The notes under the pieces are model-generated. The model saw only the letters and a program-made list of their open reading frames with translations, searched no databases and had not been told where the DNA came from. A stretch of 64,000 nucleotides of DNA. Source: Branchiostoma floridae. Lineage: Eukaryota; Chordata; Leptocardii; Amphioxiformes; Branchiostomatidae. The DNA is taken from positions 6,017,216 to 6,081,215 of the forward strand of contig NC_049982.1 in the NCBI RefSeq assembly GCF_000003815.2, read 5' to 3'. Every line of letters starts with the position of its first letter. Within the stretch, counting starts at the first letter, position 1. Positions 24,401 through 35,600 of this stretch are shown in pieces. The translations under genes and the position numbers were made by a program.

Positions 24401-27400
24401 ATTTAGGGCATTAACCTTGCACGATGGATACCTATTCACTCTGACTTCTACTCTGTTTTGATACGGTCAAGTTAAAGGTCACTGTATCTGTCTTAGTCCT
24501 TTGTGAAATAGTTGTTCCTTTGTCCGTCTGTACGGGATGTTTCTTCTTGTCTTGTCCTAATATAACATTTGGTGTAAGAATTGTGAAACGGTCACTATCA
24601 TTACGCTACAGTGTTTTACGAACCAATCGGAACACCTATTTCCTGACGGATTCAAGAAATTTCACATTCAAGTCCACTGTTTGACAGCATTCAACATATC
24701 CACTGTGTAGAACGCTGCGCTAGCCTTGTCAGGAAGTACCTTATGATAATTGTGAGAGTAGAGTAACTGACCATGCCGGTGAGAGCTCCGTTAGCGGCGG
24801 ACAGGTAGGTCCAGTTGGGTTTCCCCAGGATGCCGACACGCTTCATCAACATAGCGACAAGTCCTGGAGATGAACAGACGCAGATTAGTTGTTGATAAGG
24901 CATATAGTCGTTTAAACATTACTTATGATATATGATGTAAAGCCTAAATGTAGATCTTTGCTCAGGACATCAGTGGAGCGTTTGGCGTTAGTTCTCCGTG
25001 CCATACAAGACGCGAGGAAAAGATTACAGAAGCCAATCCTGGAAACCAATATGACGGAGTTGACTGACCTGGCAGACATGGCATTCCGATCCGGTAGATT
25101 TCTAGCTAGATGGTGCCCTGTGTGCCCACTTTAAACAGTTATATAGGGCAATGCCATGACGTACCTCCAATGGATGCTGAGATGATCGTGTTGACTGTGA
25201 TAACAGACACAGCCTCCCCGGACCCGGATCGGGAGATGGTGCCCTGTGCGCCCACGTTAAAGGCTCTATGGTTACTAGTATGTTATAAACATAACGTACC
25301 TCCAATGGATGCTGAGATGATCGTGTTGACTGTGATAACAGACACAGCCTCCCCGGACCCGGACCGGGATATGGTGCCCTGTGCGCCCACGTTAAAGGCC
25401 AGCAGTCCCAGGAATATCATGAAGGTTCCAAGTGACACCAGCTGAAGATGACACAATAACAAACTTTTCACTCTTTAGACTATCACCATCAACAATTGAT
25501 TAAGTATTTAATGAAATATTGTATTTATGTTCCATACTCCTTGACACAAGTAGCAAGAGAACATACGTTTGCATGGGGCCCAATTTTCATTTCGCCACAT
25601 TGTTGTGTGTAAACAACGGACCTCAATGGGTTTTAGCAAACGCTTCATTACTCTTTGCCGACAGATGAACAATTTAAATGTTCAATCTGCAAAAACCTGC
25701 AAAGCCGTGCAAACTGTGTTCTTCAGGTCTTGAGGTAGCTTTTTTTGCGTGTTACCAAGCAACAACAAAAAAAAATCAATGAAACAAATGAAAATATCTG
25801 AACTTAAAAAAAATAAATAAATACATTTCTTGGCTTGCATGAACAAATTAACGAAGATAGTAATGGAGACGTCATGACCAACATGCTAGGTGTACAAATA
25901 TTGTTCTTCTTTACCGGGACGTTGTGCTCAGGAATCCTGACAGCCCTCCGGCCCTCAAACCTGCCGATCCTCCGCCCCACCATGATGGCGCCCGCCAGTG
26001 CAATAGCGCCCCCTGTCATGTGAACTACACCGCTTCCAGCAAAGTCCTGGAAGAGAGGCCTGGAGAAGTTCTGGAAAAAAACAGTAAAAACGAAGTTTGA
26101 TGACAGCTTATAATTTGCTCGCCATTGAAATTCAAAATATCAATATGACTTGTCGTACGTTGTTTCATTTTTAATCTTTGTGCATCAAAGTTGGATTTGA
26201 TTTGATATATCTTCCCAACGATCAACTTTAGGTGGCCATGGACCAATTTTTTCTCCAAAGATTTTTGTCTTATTCAAGGTGTAATCGCGATATCATATTT
26301 GAAGTTTCACTATAGTAAGCGGAAAAGAAAGCCGCATATAAAGTAACGGCAGATTTTTTCACCATAAAATGACATAAAGACTGAAGCCCTGTAGCTTCCG
26401 AATCAAGTGCCAAAAGGAAAAGTTAATGTGGCGTCGTGCGTGGCGTAACTGGTACCTGGCCTCGAAACTTCAGTAGATAGTTCAATACTCCCCGTGCCCC
26501 CGACGTCATTTATACGACCATCATCACTTACTTCACCCAGGTGTAACAATGGGTACCAGACTTCGGTCGGGCAGGTAAAATACTACATTTGCCTTCCGTA
26601 GGTACTTGTATGTGGTACCGTGAAACTGTCAAGTTACTAACTCGAGTGCAGTGCCACATTGCCCAGGTCTGTCCCAAAGCAAACAAAACAAATTGAATGT
26701 GCGCCGACGGCCGTGTCTTACCGGGAAGACCAGCCCTTTGTCCCCCGCCCCGGTCCGCAGCCAGCCGGTGGGAGCCCACGCCCAGTGGCTAACCACCGGG
26801 TACAGGAATCCTGGGAAGCACAGAAACAAATCTCAGTACATACAGAGAAAAATGTAACAACTATCTTGGAATATTCATCAAACCTTATTAGAATATCTAA
26901 TAGCTACAGATTCCCCGTATCTAGCTACCAAATCTCTATCATAGAACCCTTTTCAGATATATTTACTGGATAAGCCAAAGAGTAGTAGATAAGCCAAAGA
27001 GTAGTAGCCTGGGTACATCCTGATGTATTTCGCTCCTATGTCGCTTCTGCTATCAGGACGGGAACAGCTCAGAGAAGCGATATATATACATGTACTGTAT
27101 AATGAATGTCAGATCGAACGCCGGGGTGAACTACTTTCCGGATGGTACCCAGGCTAAAGGAGTAGTGGATAAGGCAAAGAGTAGTGGATAAAGCAAAGAG
27201 TAGTGGATAAGGCAAAGAGTAGTTGATAATGGATACAAAGTATGACGACGAAGAAGAGAGTGTTGTCAGGAAACATGACCCTACCAGAGATGAGCATTGC
27301 GTACACCAGACAGGCAGCGAACTCTACCCGCTCGGACAGCGCGCCCGACACGATGGTGACGCAGGTGGCCGCCAGCGTGAACTGGAAGAACCACCTAGCG

Positions 27401-30400
27401 TGCGTCACGTCAACTACAGGCAGGCTGAGGAAGAAGTTGCTGTGCCCGAGGAAGAAGTTGCTCGGGGTCCCGTAGGCGAAGGCGTAGCCGATGCTCCAGT
27501 AGGCGATGCCGGATATAACTGAAATGAATAAGCGCGGACACGCAATATCGTAAAGTCATTCGGCTCTCATTTACAGTTAAGGTAGAATTAAGAGACTTTA
27601 ACGTTCACTCAGTCTCAGTCTAGATTCGACGCTTGCGTGTGACATGCGGCAACTTCAAGTACACCCAATGCATTACACATCTTACAAAGACAGACAAAGT
27701 AAGGCAGTCAAAAACATATTGCAAAATATTTTAGCTCTTTAAAAACATCATGCATAAGAGTAACTTACATAGTTTGTAAGTGTTAAACATATAGTCGTTA
27801 CTGTCTAATCTCAGCAGACTGTGCCACGTTTTCAAAACTACATTTGAACTGTACATATATTTTAGCTAAGTCTATGTCTTTGAAGTAGTCGCTTTTAACG
27901 TTGTGATTGTTGGACCAGGTGCATTTCATGTGAATATCTTCTAACTATGTCACATTTCAGGCCAACTGAGTAAAACAGAATTTGCATCTTAGTGCCATCA
28001 CATTGTTACTGCATTTCATCGACGAATATTTAAATTTCCCGAATAAAAAGTACACGTTACAAACAAATAGACTGAGATGTGGAGGGTTATTGTTGTTACT
28101 CACAGACATTGAGCATGGTCCTGATGAGGATGTTGGTGGTGTTCTTGCTCCGGACGGACCCCGCCTCTCGGAACCCGAACCCCGCCTGCATAACTGGATC
28201 CGGGGAAAGGCTGGCATTAGTACAATCATGAAATGGCTTCAGTTCTAATTTATCAAGGTATTGCATTCAGTCATTACGTATCTTACAAAGAAATACAAAG
28301 TAAGGTGGCCCAGAACGTATTGAAAAATATTTTAGTTCTTTAAAAGAAATGACATCATGAATTATACAAAGATTAAAGTATGTGTAAAAGGGTACTCTGA
28401 TGATATGGTAAAATTCAATCATTACATATAGCAACAATACATGAAACTATGATTTACACCTTAAAAACTCATTGCCCTAAAAAATTGCATCATTTATGTT
28501 ACAAAGTAATCCAAAGTACGCTACGTAGACAGAGGTGTCAAACGGCACGAAAAAAAAGATTGATGAATAAGGGCATGCGGGTTTTCACTGAAAAACAACA
28601 TAATAAAGATGAGTTTAGCCGCCACCATACGGCTGATATGTCTGCCGGCGTCCCGCAGCAGACGATACCATCATATACACCTGTCCGCGGCTGACCTTTG
28701 TGGAACAACAATAGTTACAGGTCACGTGGTGCTGGCACGGTTCCAACCCGGCTAGTTTTGATCACAGATTTATGTGCTTGTCATGGTTGGTTAATGTATC
28801 GTACACTTCGGTGGTACATAGTCGGGTCACCCATTTTTTTTCTATTTCTTTGAAAATCGATCTATTCACTGATATATTTCTTTTGTCACGCCTATCATAT
28901 TACATACTGGTAATATTTGCATCATCAACAATTGTCACTGCAGTGTAATAAGAGTTTTCTTCTTTGGATTCGGGAAAGGTTGAGGGATATACTGTACGTG
29001 TACATTGTACTAGGAACAAACAATAGATCTGTGTGATTATATAACGTAGAAAAACGGCATTCCCCAACAAGATATGAATTGAGGGATTTATCTCAACCTC
29101 TTTGGTGTTAGCACGAGTAATGCCTTCTAAGAGATTTGACGGCAGGTTCGGCCACTACAAATACCTGGCCTAGAGTCCTGCCCTTTGGTGTTCTAGCGCA
29201 AATACGGCTACTACAAACGCCTGGCCTTGAGTCCTGTCCTACGGGGTTCTAACACAGATACGGCTACTCCAAACTCCTGGCCTTGAGTCCTATCCTTCGG
29301 GGTTCTAAGTCTAACACAGATACGGCTACTACTAACACCTTGCACTGAGTCCTGCCCTTTGGTGTTCTAGCGCAAATATGGCTACTACAAACCCCTAGCC
29401 TTGAGTCCTGTCTTTCGTGCTTTTAACGCAGATACGGCTACTACAAACTCCTACCCCTGAGTCCTGTCCTTCGTGGTTCTAACGCAGATACGGCTACTAC
29501 AAACGCCTGGTCTTTAGTCCAGCCCTTTGGGGTTCTAGCCCTGATATCGCGTGTGACCAGTAATGGCAGGTGTCACACTGACTGTACTGTCTGTTACTCA
29601 GGCAGACCCTGTTCAACGGGTCCGCGGGGAGAGGTCGTCCCAATGCACGAAAACAATGCAGCTTGTGTCAACCTGATAGTAGATCTACGTGGGGTGCATT
29701 CTATTTCAAGCCAAATTGTATCGACAATTTGACTGCGTTTTGTAAAGCCTATGATGTTCGTTGTACCTCTGCGAGTGAAATAGCTGTCCTCAAAAGTGAC
29801 TCAATATTTAAACGTCCATAGTACACTCACTGTAATGAAATAGCGTAGCGCAAAATAAGCAGTGTAGGATCTAGTATGAAACATTTACCTGAAATTATGT
29901 TTTGTTTATTTGTAGTCTATCTCAGGCCCAACATTAAATACCTACATACACACATCTAGAAAAAGAACGAGTGGCCACAAGTATTTACAATAACTACATG
30001 AACTTGATGAAGCCAATACTATTGACCACTGAATCTAAAATCCGCTTTTTTCTTGCAAAAGCAATATAAGCAACTGATTCTGGTCAGGGAAAAACAAATT
30101 ATGCAAATACAAGTACTAGATACGAAGTATGTGACTTCCTGTTGCGTCAAAAGCTGGCAACAAAGTTAGGTAAACGACGGATACGTATACCAAAAAGGGT
30201 CATGGTATCAACTTCAACTCATGTAGTTTTACGTCAGTTATAATTATGTCAGATTGTAAGGTTGACCAATCTGACTGAATTTTTTTTTCTAAAACCCAAA
30301 CAATGCCTGCAGCACTAACGTCTGTCAGTAATTATCTGACTCAGAACCAACTAGTGTCCCTTTTAACCCAATCGATTGAAAACTGTCGCTTCTTATTAAG

Positions 30401-30999
30401 ATTCAGTCCAAAACTGGGCTAAAATCCACTAACGTTTCAGGGTTAGGGTGTGGCCGGAAAACTGTGACTGCTGCTTATCCACCGGATTTCATAGTGTCCT
30501 TGAGACTGAAAGTCGCAAATACTTTCCAATCATGTTCTGCTTTCTCCACTTTCACTCGTCTTAAAAAAAGGAGCTAGACACTGCTTGTAAGTACCATCAA
30601 GAAGGCTGACATCTTCAGGGTATTGAAGATGTGTAGTGTTGTGTAGGTAAAACAGAATAGTAAGTCATCTCGATCTACTTCTAAGACCAGTCCAACAGGG
30701 CGTGACACATGGCATGTGTATGTGATATACAATGTACTGTAAAGACCCTAGTAGTCTTCCCTGTGGGATTTCCCTATCTCATGGGTTCATCTTGAGTAAC
30801 ATTAAGGTCACTGACACAAGATTTAAGACGAAATGTAAGTTAAAGTTGGGGTTAGTCTTAGCATTGGATCCCGAGCCTTGGAGGTATAAAACATGTACTT
30901 ACAGAAGACGAACAATCCCGTCACAACCAGGAACAGTTGGTCCGAGTTTTTCTGCAGCACGGCCAGCGCCTCCACCGTCGTAAGATTCCGGTCCGCCAT
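21467..30999 (-). CDS. Ammonium transporter (Amt/MEP family), complete
   Basis: Exons in transcript order: 30999-30903, 28193-28104, 27518-27285, 26810-26722, 26070-25915, 25441-25300, 24863-24772, 24207-24069, 23652-23561, 23127-23001, 22491-22342, 21672-21467. All junction phases agree; 537 residues. It is a plasma-membrane channel-like transporter for NH4+/NH3. Diagnostic pieces: MQAGFGFREAGSVRSKN near the N-terminus, GALSERVEF, DFAGSGVVH with the conserved Asp and first pore His (~187), NVPLVSLGTF, and VDTIAVHLGGGFWG with the second pore His (~348). The sequence is Amt/MEP type, not vertebrate Rh type. The cytoplasmic tail carries tandem DPREMTLSR units and ends NKPYF. Exon edges have been locally duplicated twice (24.2 and 25.2 kb). 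The first intron is 2.7 kb; I see no coding exon in it. Confidence 0.95.
24160..24302. repeat. Duplicated 5' end of an Amt exon with its acceptor
   Basis: About 60-80 bp covering the start of exon 24207-24069 and the acceptor is repeated at 24241-24302, including CCCCGCAGCGACGGACACCT. The copy lies upstream in the transcript and has an intact acceptor AG. Confidence 0.8.
25110..25410. repeat. Duplicated 3' part of an Amt exon with its donor
   Basis: The last ~95 bp of exon 25441-25300 plus donor recur nearly identically at 25160-25262, and a third short remnant sits at about 25110-25136. The second copy lacks the exon's 5' part and has no clear acceptor. Confidence 0.85.
26428..26700 (+). 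mobile_element. tRNA-derived SINE, diverged copy
   Basis: Resembles the 41.6-kb SINE along its length: GTGCCCCCGACGT, GTGTAACAATGGGTACC, GAGTGCAGTGCCACATTG. The tRNA head (box A-like GTGGCGTAACTGG) is more decayed. Confidence 0.65.
26971..27232. repeat. Short tandem repeats around GATAAGGCAAAGAGTAGTG
   Basis: Two copies of a ~20-bp unit at 26971-27010 and about four at 27158-27232, separated by unrelated sequence, in an Amt intron. Confidence 0.75.
28194..30902 (-). other. First intron of the ammonium transporter
   Basis: 2.7 kb between the exons carrying the start codon and MQAGFGF. It contains the minisatellite at 29.14-29.55 kb. I found no further exon, RNA gene or element. Confidence 0.6.
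29140..29550. repeat. Minisatellite of ~60-70 bp units, about six copies
   Basis: Units contain GAGTCCTGYCCTTYGG and GATACGGCTACTACAAACKC. Copies are diverged. It lies in Amt intron 1. Confidence 0.8.
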
Positions 31000-32131
31000 T
31001 TTGGTCCTACCGGTAGTATCTTAGTCTCGCACAGACACAACTTACTATGAGAAGTAGGTGCGGGTGTAGCTCACTCCAGTGCTAGTAACTCCTGTGAAGC
31101 TAACTGCGAGGCGAGGACACGATTTTGTGCACTGATTTACCCCGTGCGTCACCGCCCGAGCCTTTGGGCAAAATGATGCGCCTACCTGTTCGTCTGTCAT
31201 GCAAATCAACGGTTGGATCGATTCACTGGGGGAAGGAGGGTGAACATATCTTTTAAGATTTTCACAGCAATCATTGAGTGTTTCAACAGGCGTTGTGGAA
31301 TGTGTGGCGCAATGGCATACTTTGAGGACTTTACTGTATACTTCATTGTAGCTAGTATACACTGTGTATTTCTATCTGTCAAAATGACTGTTTGCCCGAA
31401 AACGCGACAAAGGTAACCTTGCGTGTTGGACTATCCCACGCACAGGTGTGAATCACGTACCTTGTCCGACAGGTATCTGGATTACGGTAGTTAGGACACA
31501 ATTGGCTTTCTTCAGGGTCGGTGTGCTCCACAATAACAGTTTGGCAACTTAACTTCCGTTATTAGGACAAATGCACCCAATTGACACACCTATATTCAAA
31601 CAGACGGCCTCATTACCTCCGTAAAAATGGAGGTATTGTTTTGGAACTTTTGTGCGTCTGTCTGTTTGCGTCTCTGGATATTTGTGGTAAGCATAACTTT
31701 AGAACATCTGAATCGATTGTGATTATATTTGGTATATGCATATGCTTATGGATTAGGAAAACAAAAGTTAAGGCCTTTTTTAAGCCCTGGTATGTGACCT
31801 TGGTGCTACAGTATGACTTCCGGTTTTGTGTATCTTTTGTTCTAAGCATGCTATGGTCTTGATTTTTGGTGGCAGCTATTGCTTTTGATGTAAGGAAGAA
31901 ATGACAGTATGCCCTCCCCCCCCGTCAGCAGCTTTCTCTAGTTTATGAATCGAACACCCTGCCGATTGCGCCACACGACCCAACCGACCTTAATTAGATA
32001 TCTAAGGTTGTGGGTGGATGGGAGTTTGTGTGCAAACATTAACGTTAATCGGACCTAAAGAAACTAGCACAATAGCAGAATAATATAAAAAAAACACTAA
32101 CACAGAAACATTTTGCATTTTGTCAATTTAA
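31000..32131. other. Gap between Amt and the channel gene
   Basis: Should hold the Amt promoter (just above 31,000) and the end of the channel 3' UTR. 31618-31900 resembles dispersed repeats at 16.0, 16.5 and 21.8 kb (TATTGTTTTGG... GTCTGTCTGT... GGTACTGCAG). No gene seen. Confidence 0.45.
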
Positions 32132-32137
32132 TTTATT
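32132..32137 (-). terminator. Poly(A) signal candidate for the chimeric channel gene
   Basis: TTTATT on the plus strand reads AATAAA on the coding strand, about 515 bp after the stop at 32654. The 3' UTR would be 32.1-32.65 kb, which is AT-rich with no ORF. Confidence 0.4.
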
Positions 32138-32653
32138 ATACATTTATGGCAACTCTACTCTTTAGTCAAGAGTACTGAACAATAATGCATGCAGTCTGCA
32201 TGTGCAGTCAACGGACAGTAAGATATATCATTACTGGTAATTACAGAAAATGCACACAATGCCCACAAAATAGTGGCACGCTTTTTTTCTGTGTTCTATC
32301 GACGACGAACACATCTGCAAGTAGTATTTTTGTGCATTATTAGCCTTTGATTGATCTCTACCTGACTAATATTGATGCAAAATATTTATATACATTAGAA
32401 AACATCTTGCTGAATTAGAAATAACACACTTGTACATAGAATAGCTACTCAGGCTGTTATCAGTATTCCTACCGTGCAGCATTTTTGTTTGGTGAAAATA
32501 AAACAACTCATTCCAAATTGCCATCCACAAAATGACAAGTACATATCCAGAGATGGTAAAATATATTAGGTCTTAAGTTCCCTTTCTGATGTCCTGACAT
32601 AATCTATTTGTGGGAAACTTTGTATAGCACACACGAATGTCAATTGACATTAT

Positions 32654-35600
32654 TTAATTGAAATAGAAATAGAGAAAAAAGGCGGCACAGAAGGTTACGT
32701 AGACCACGGGAAAGACTACCCGGGCCACCCTGTCGATCCTTCCCGTCACAGTCTCCACCTTCTCCTGCATCTCTGCCTCTTCCTTAGGGTCGATGATGGA
32801 CGGGAAGGCGTACGAAGTGAACTCCGGGGGTACCGGCACGGTGACCACGGGGTTGGTGGGATCGCTGTCTCCGTGAAGCCGCGGGCGGCCGATCACCGGC
32901 TTGGCCCTGGGGATGGGTTTGCAGGTCCTGGCGATGTCGTCGGCCTCCTCCTCGGTCCCGTACACGGACCTCCATCCTCCTCCTCCCGCCGTCAGCTCCC
33001 AGCCGACGTGCACCTGGTCGCCGTCGTCGGGGTTGCGGTCGAGCTGCCGCCGTCTCCTGATGTTCATTTCCTCGACAAATTTCGGCAGTGGGATCGACTC
33101 AGGACCCTGGGAGTTGAATGCCTTAGCTTCCTTCTTGGCCTTCTTGTTTGCCTTCTTGTTGGCTTTCTTAAGCTTCTTGTCCTTCTTGTTTCCCTTGCCC
33201 TTTGATGGCGCCGGTTCCTGCTCCTCCTCATCCCTGTCCTCAGGCCTGGGGATGACGATCCACCTCTCGTCCGGCAGGCGGTGCCACATGACGTTCCCCG
33301 GGTTCTTCAGCTTCGGCCTGGGGATCTTGAAGGGCCTGCTGATCCTGTCGAAGGCGCTGACGGCGGGCACGGTCTCGGGACGCTGGTGGCCGAACTGCTC
33401 CTCCAGGCTGCCGGCAGGTCTGGCAGAGAACCCCGGGCGGGGGATCCTGATCGGAGGGTTCTGCTGCCTGTCCAGGACCTTCTGCTCCTCCTGTGTTCAA
33501 CACATAATGGGGGTTGTGTTAACAATTCTGTTGAGGTGACCACCTGTTATACACGAGGATCACCTTCTAAATGTTACCACGATTTAGTGGTCCCTATGGC
33601 ACTTTTACAATTGACACAAGTATGAAGAATCCTGTTCATGGTAACCACCTGTCCACATTGACCAAGTTTGATTTGCCCCCTAACTTTATTTTATTTGGGA
33701 ATTTATTCTACACGTTCCAAGGGACAGGGAAAGCAAAATATGGGAGGTCCGATGTAGTTGTTTGCGGGTTAACATTAGACTTTGAGTCCTGTCCAATCTG
33801 TTTGTACGCGACTGTGTTGTTAGACAGCTTGAATATGTTATAGAAATAAAAAAGAAACATGTTATCACTTAGGAGAGAGAATAGAGAGATGACAACTGAA
33901 AAACTTTTCAATACTATTTATCGATACACGAACTGGTAAAGTCATCTATCGATATCGGAACTGGTGGTTCATCTTTCCTATCCATATGTTTTCACGAGTC
34001 AGACTTAAGCATGGAAGATACATTTTGCGCTACCAATACAATTTTCACGACTACAAGTTCATTTGCTACCTTCTTCAGGAGGTAGCAGTAGATGAAATGG
34101 ACCAGTCCCGTCTCCGCCAGCATCAGTGTGACAACAGCCAGACACCCCTCGAACCAGAAGTCTACAGCTCTTGCCTCTGATATCTGTAAATGACAAATAC
34201 CTTTACTGTAGGTGTCACGGTAGTGCTTTAAACACTTTTAAGCAATAGATAGCTAAAAGTGTAAAGTCATCTTTTTCATCACAAAACCAGGTGTTATTCA
34301 CTTATTTCACTTATAAATTATGTCCAAACAAACTTTGCAGGATATAACCTAGACCATGGGAAAAGCCACAAAAGGAACTAGTTTTCAATAAGCATCCGGT
34401 AAAATCGGATTGAATGTTGGAAAGTAGGTAAAGGCCCCCTCTCACTTGACGTGCGGCACGCTTGCGGCATTGCTGCGTTCGTTCACTGCGGTACTGATTT
34501 GTGATATTCTGCGATTTGTTATAATTCAGATATTACGCAATACGTAAAAGTGTGACATAGAAGATCACAAAATACACAACAATTAAGAAAATTCGTTCTT
34601 TATCTCTGAAATTCGTTGAGCGTCTTCCGAACGCAGCAATGCCGCAAGCGTCCCGCACGTCAAGTGAGAGGGGGCCTTAAGGGCTGACAATTGGTAGAGG
34701 TATTGGCATTCTCTCGAGCCTTCTACCACGTACGTTAATACATTCTGATAAACAACCAGACGAGGTAGCCTCCATAGCAGGCTCTCTGGGGCCTGCTTTG
34801 GCTCATAAGACACTTTTGCTGGCCATTTCTTGTTGTACTGGGTCGCCGGATCTCTGATTGCCGGTCGTAGCTGATTAAGTGGCCAGTAAATCAGCGACGG
34901 CCGGCAATCAGCAGCCCAGTACAAAAAGAAATGGCCAGAAAAAGTGTGTCATGACCAACCAAAGGCCCCAGAGAGCCTGCTATGGAGGTTACAGACGAGC
35001 CATCCTTACCCACGGCATCATTACGACGCTGGTCTGGTGGATCATGGCCAGGTACGGGATGACCCCCAGCGTGAACCTGCCGGTGACGTCAGAGATGCGC
35101 AGCGGCATCCACAGCTGCAGGTATGACGACACGACCAGCGCGGCGGACGGCACGAACACCCGCAGCACGGAGCTGGTCAGCAGGCGGCGCAGATGGACTC
35201 GCACGTCCAGCGTCGTGTAGCCGTTGGAATCTTAAACAAAAAGGTTAAGGCTTAGGTTCCAAATCGAAAACTGCTCGAATTTTCAGCCAATCACACCGGG
35301 TCACCCCTACTCTTCTCGATAAGTGTTTTGGGCTCTTTTACGTCCAGAGGTTTAGCGTTTGAGGTTTAACGCCTAAAGCTAAGCGCACAACCCGCCGTAC
35401 GTGCAAATACGTGCTGTCTACGTGCCAAGGGCAATCTTTTCGGTTCGGTAAGTGGTAAGTACAGCCTCCGTACGAACTCGTAGGGAATCCGACGGATTTT
35501 TTGAGCACGCAGACACGCCGTAGAACTTTGTGCAGACAAAACTTTGTGTGCCATCGGTCTGCGGATTCGCCTCCCGTACGTGCCAGTACGGACGACGCGC

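Larger units (their letters stand above)
32654..35230 (-). other. Pore region M1-M4 and intracellular loop of the chimeric channel
   Basis: Exon 35230-35010 carries M1 with its conserved Pro ([17 protein letters not shown]) and M2 ([19 protein letters not shown]). Aligned by eye to GABA-A/glycine receptors, Arg 0' and Leu 9' are kept, while Pro -2' and Ala -1' are Thr and Gly. Exon 34183-34070 is M3. The last exon (837 bp) encodes a long M3-M4 loop with three IPRP motifs, a Lys/Ala-rich block, an acidic block and M4, ending five residues after the hydrophobic span. Confidence 0.85.

Noticed and set aside
32901-33539. 212-codon plus-strand frame opposite the channel's last exon
   Set aside because: Shadow of a GC-rich coding exon; Leu/Ser-rich with no motif, while the minus frame has M4 and good splice sites.
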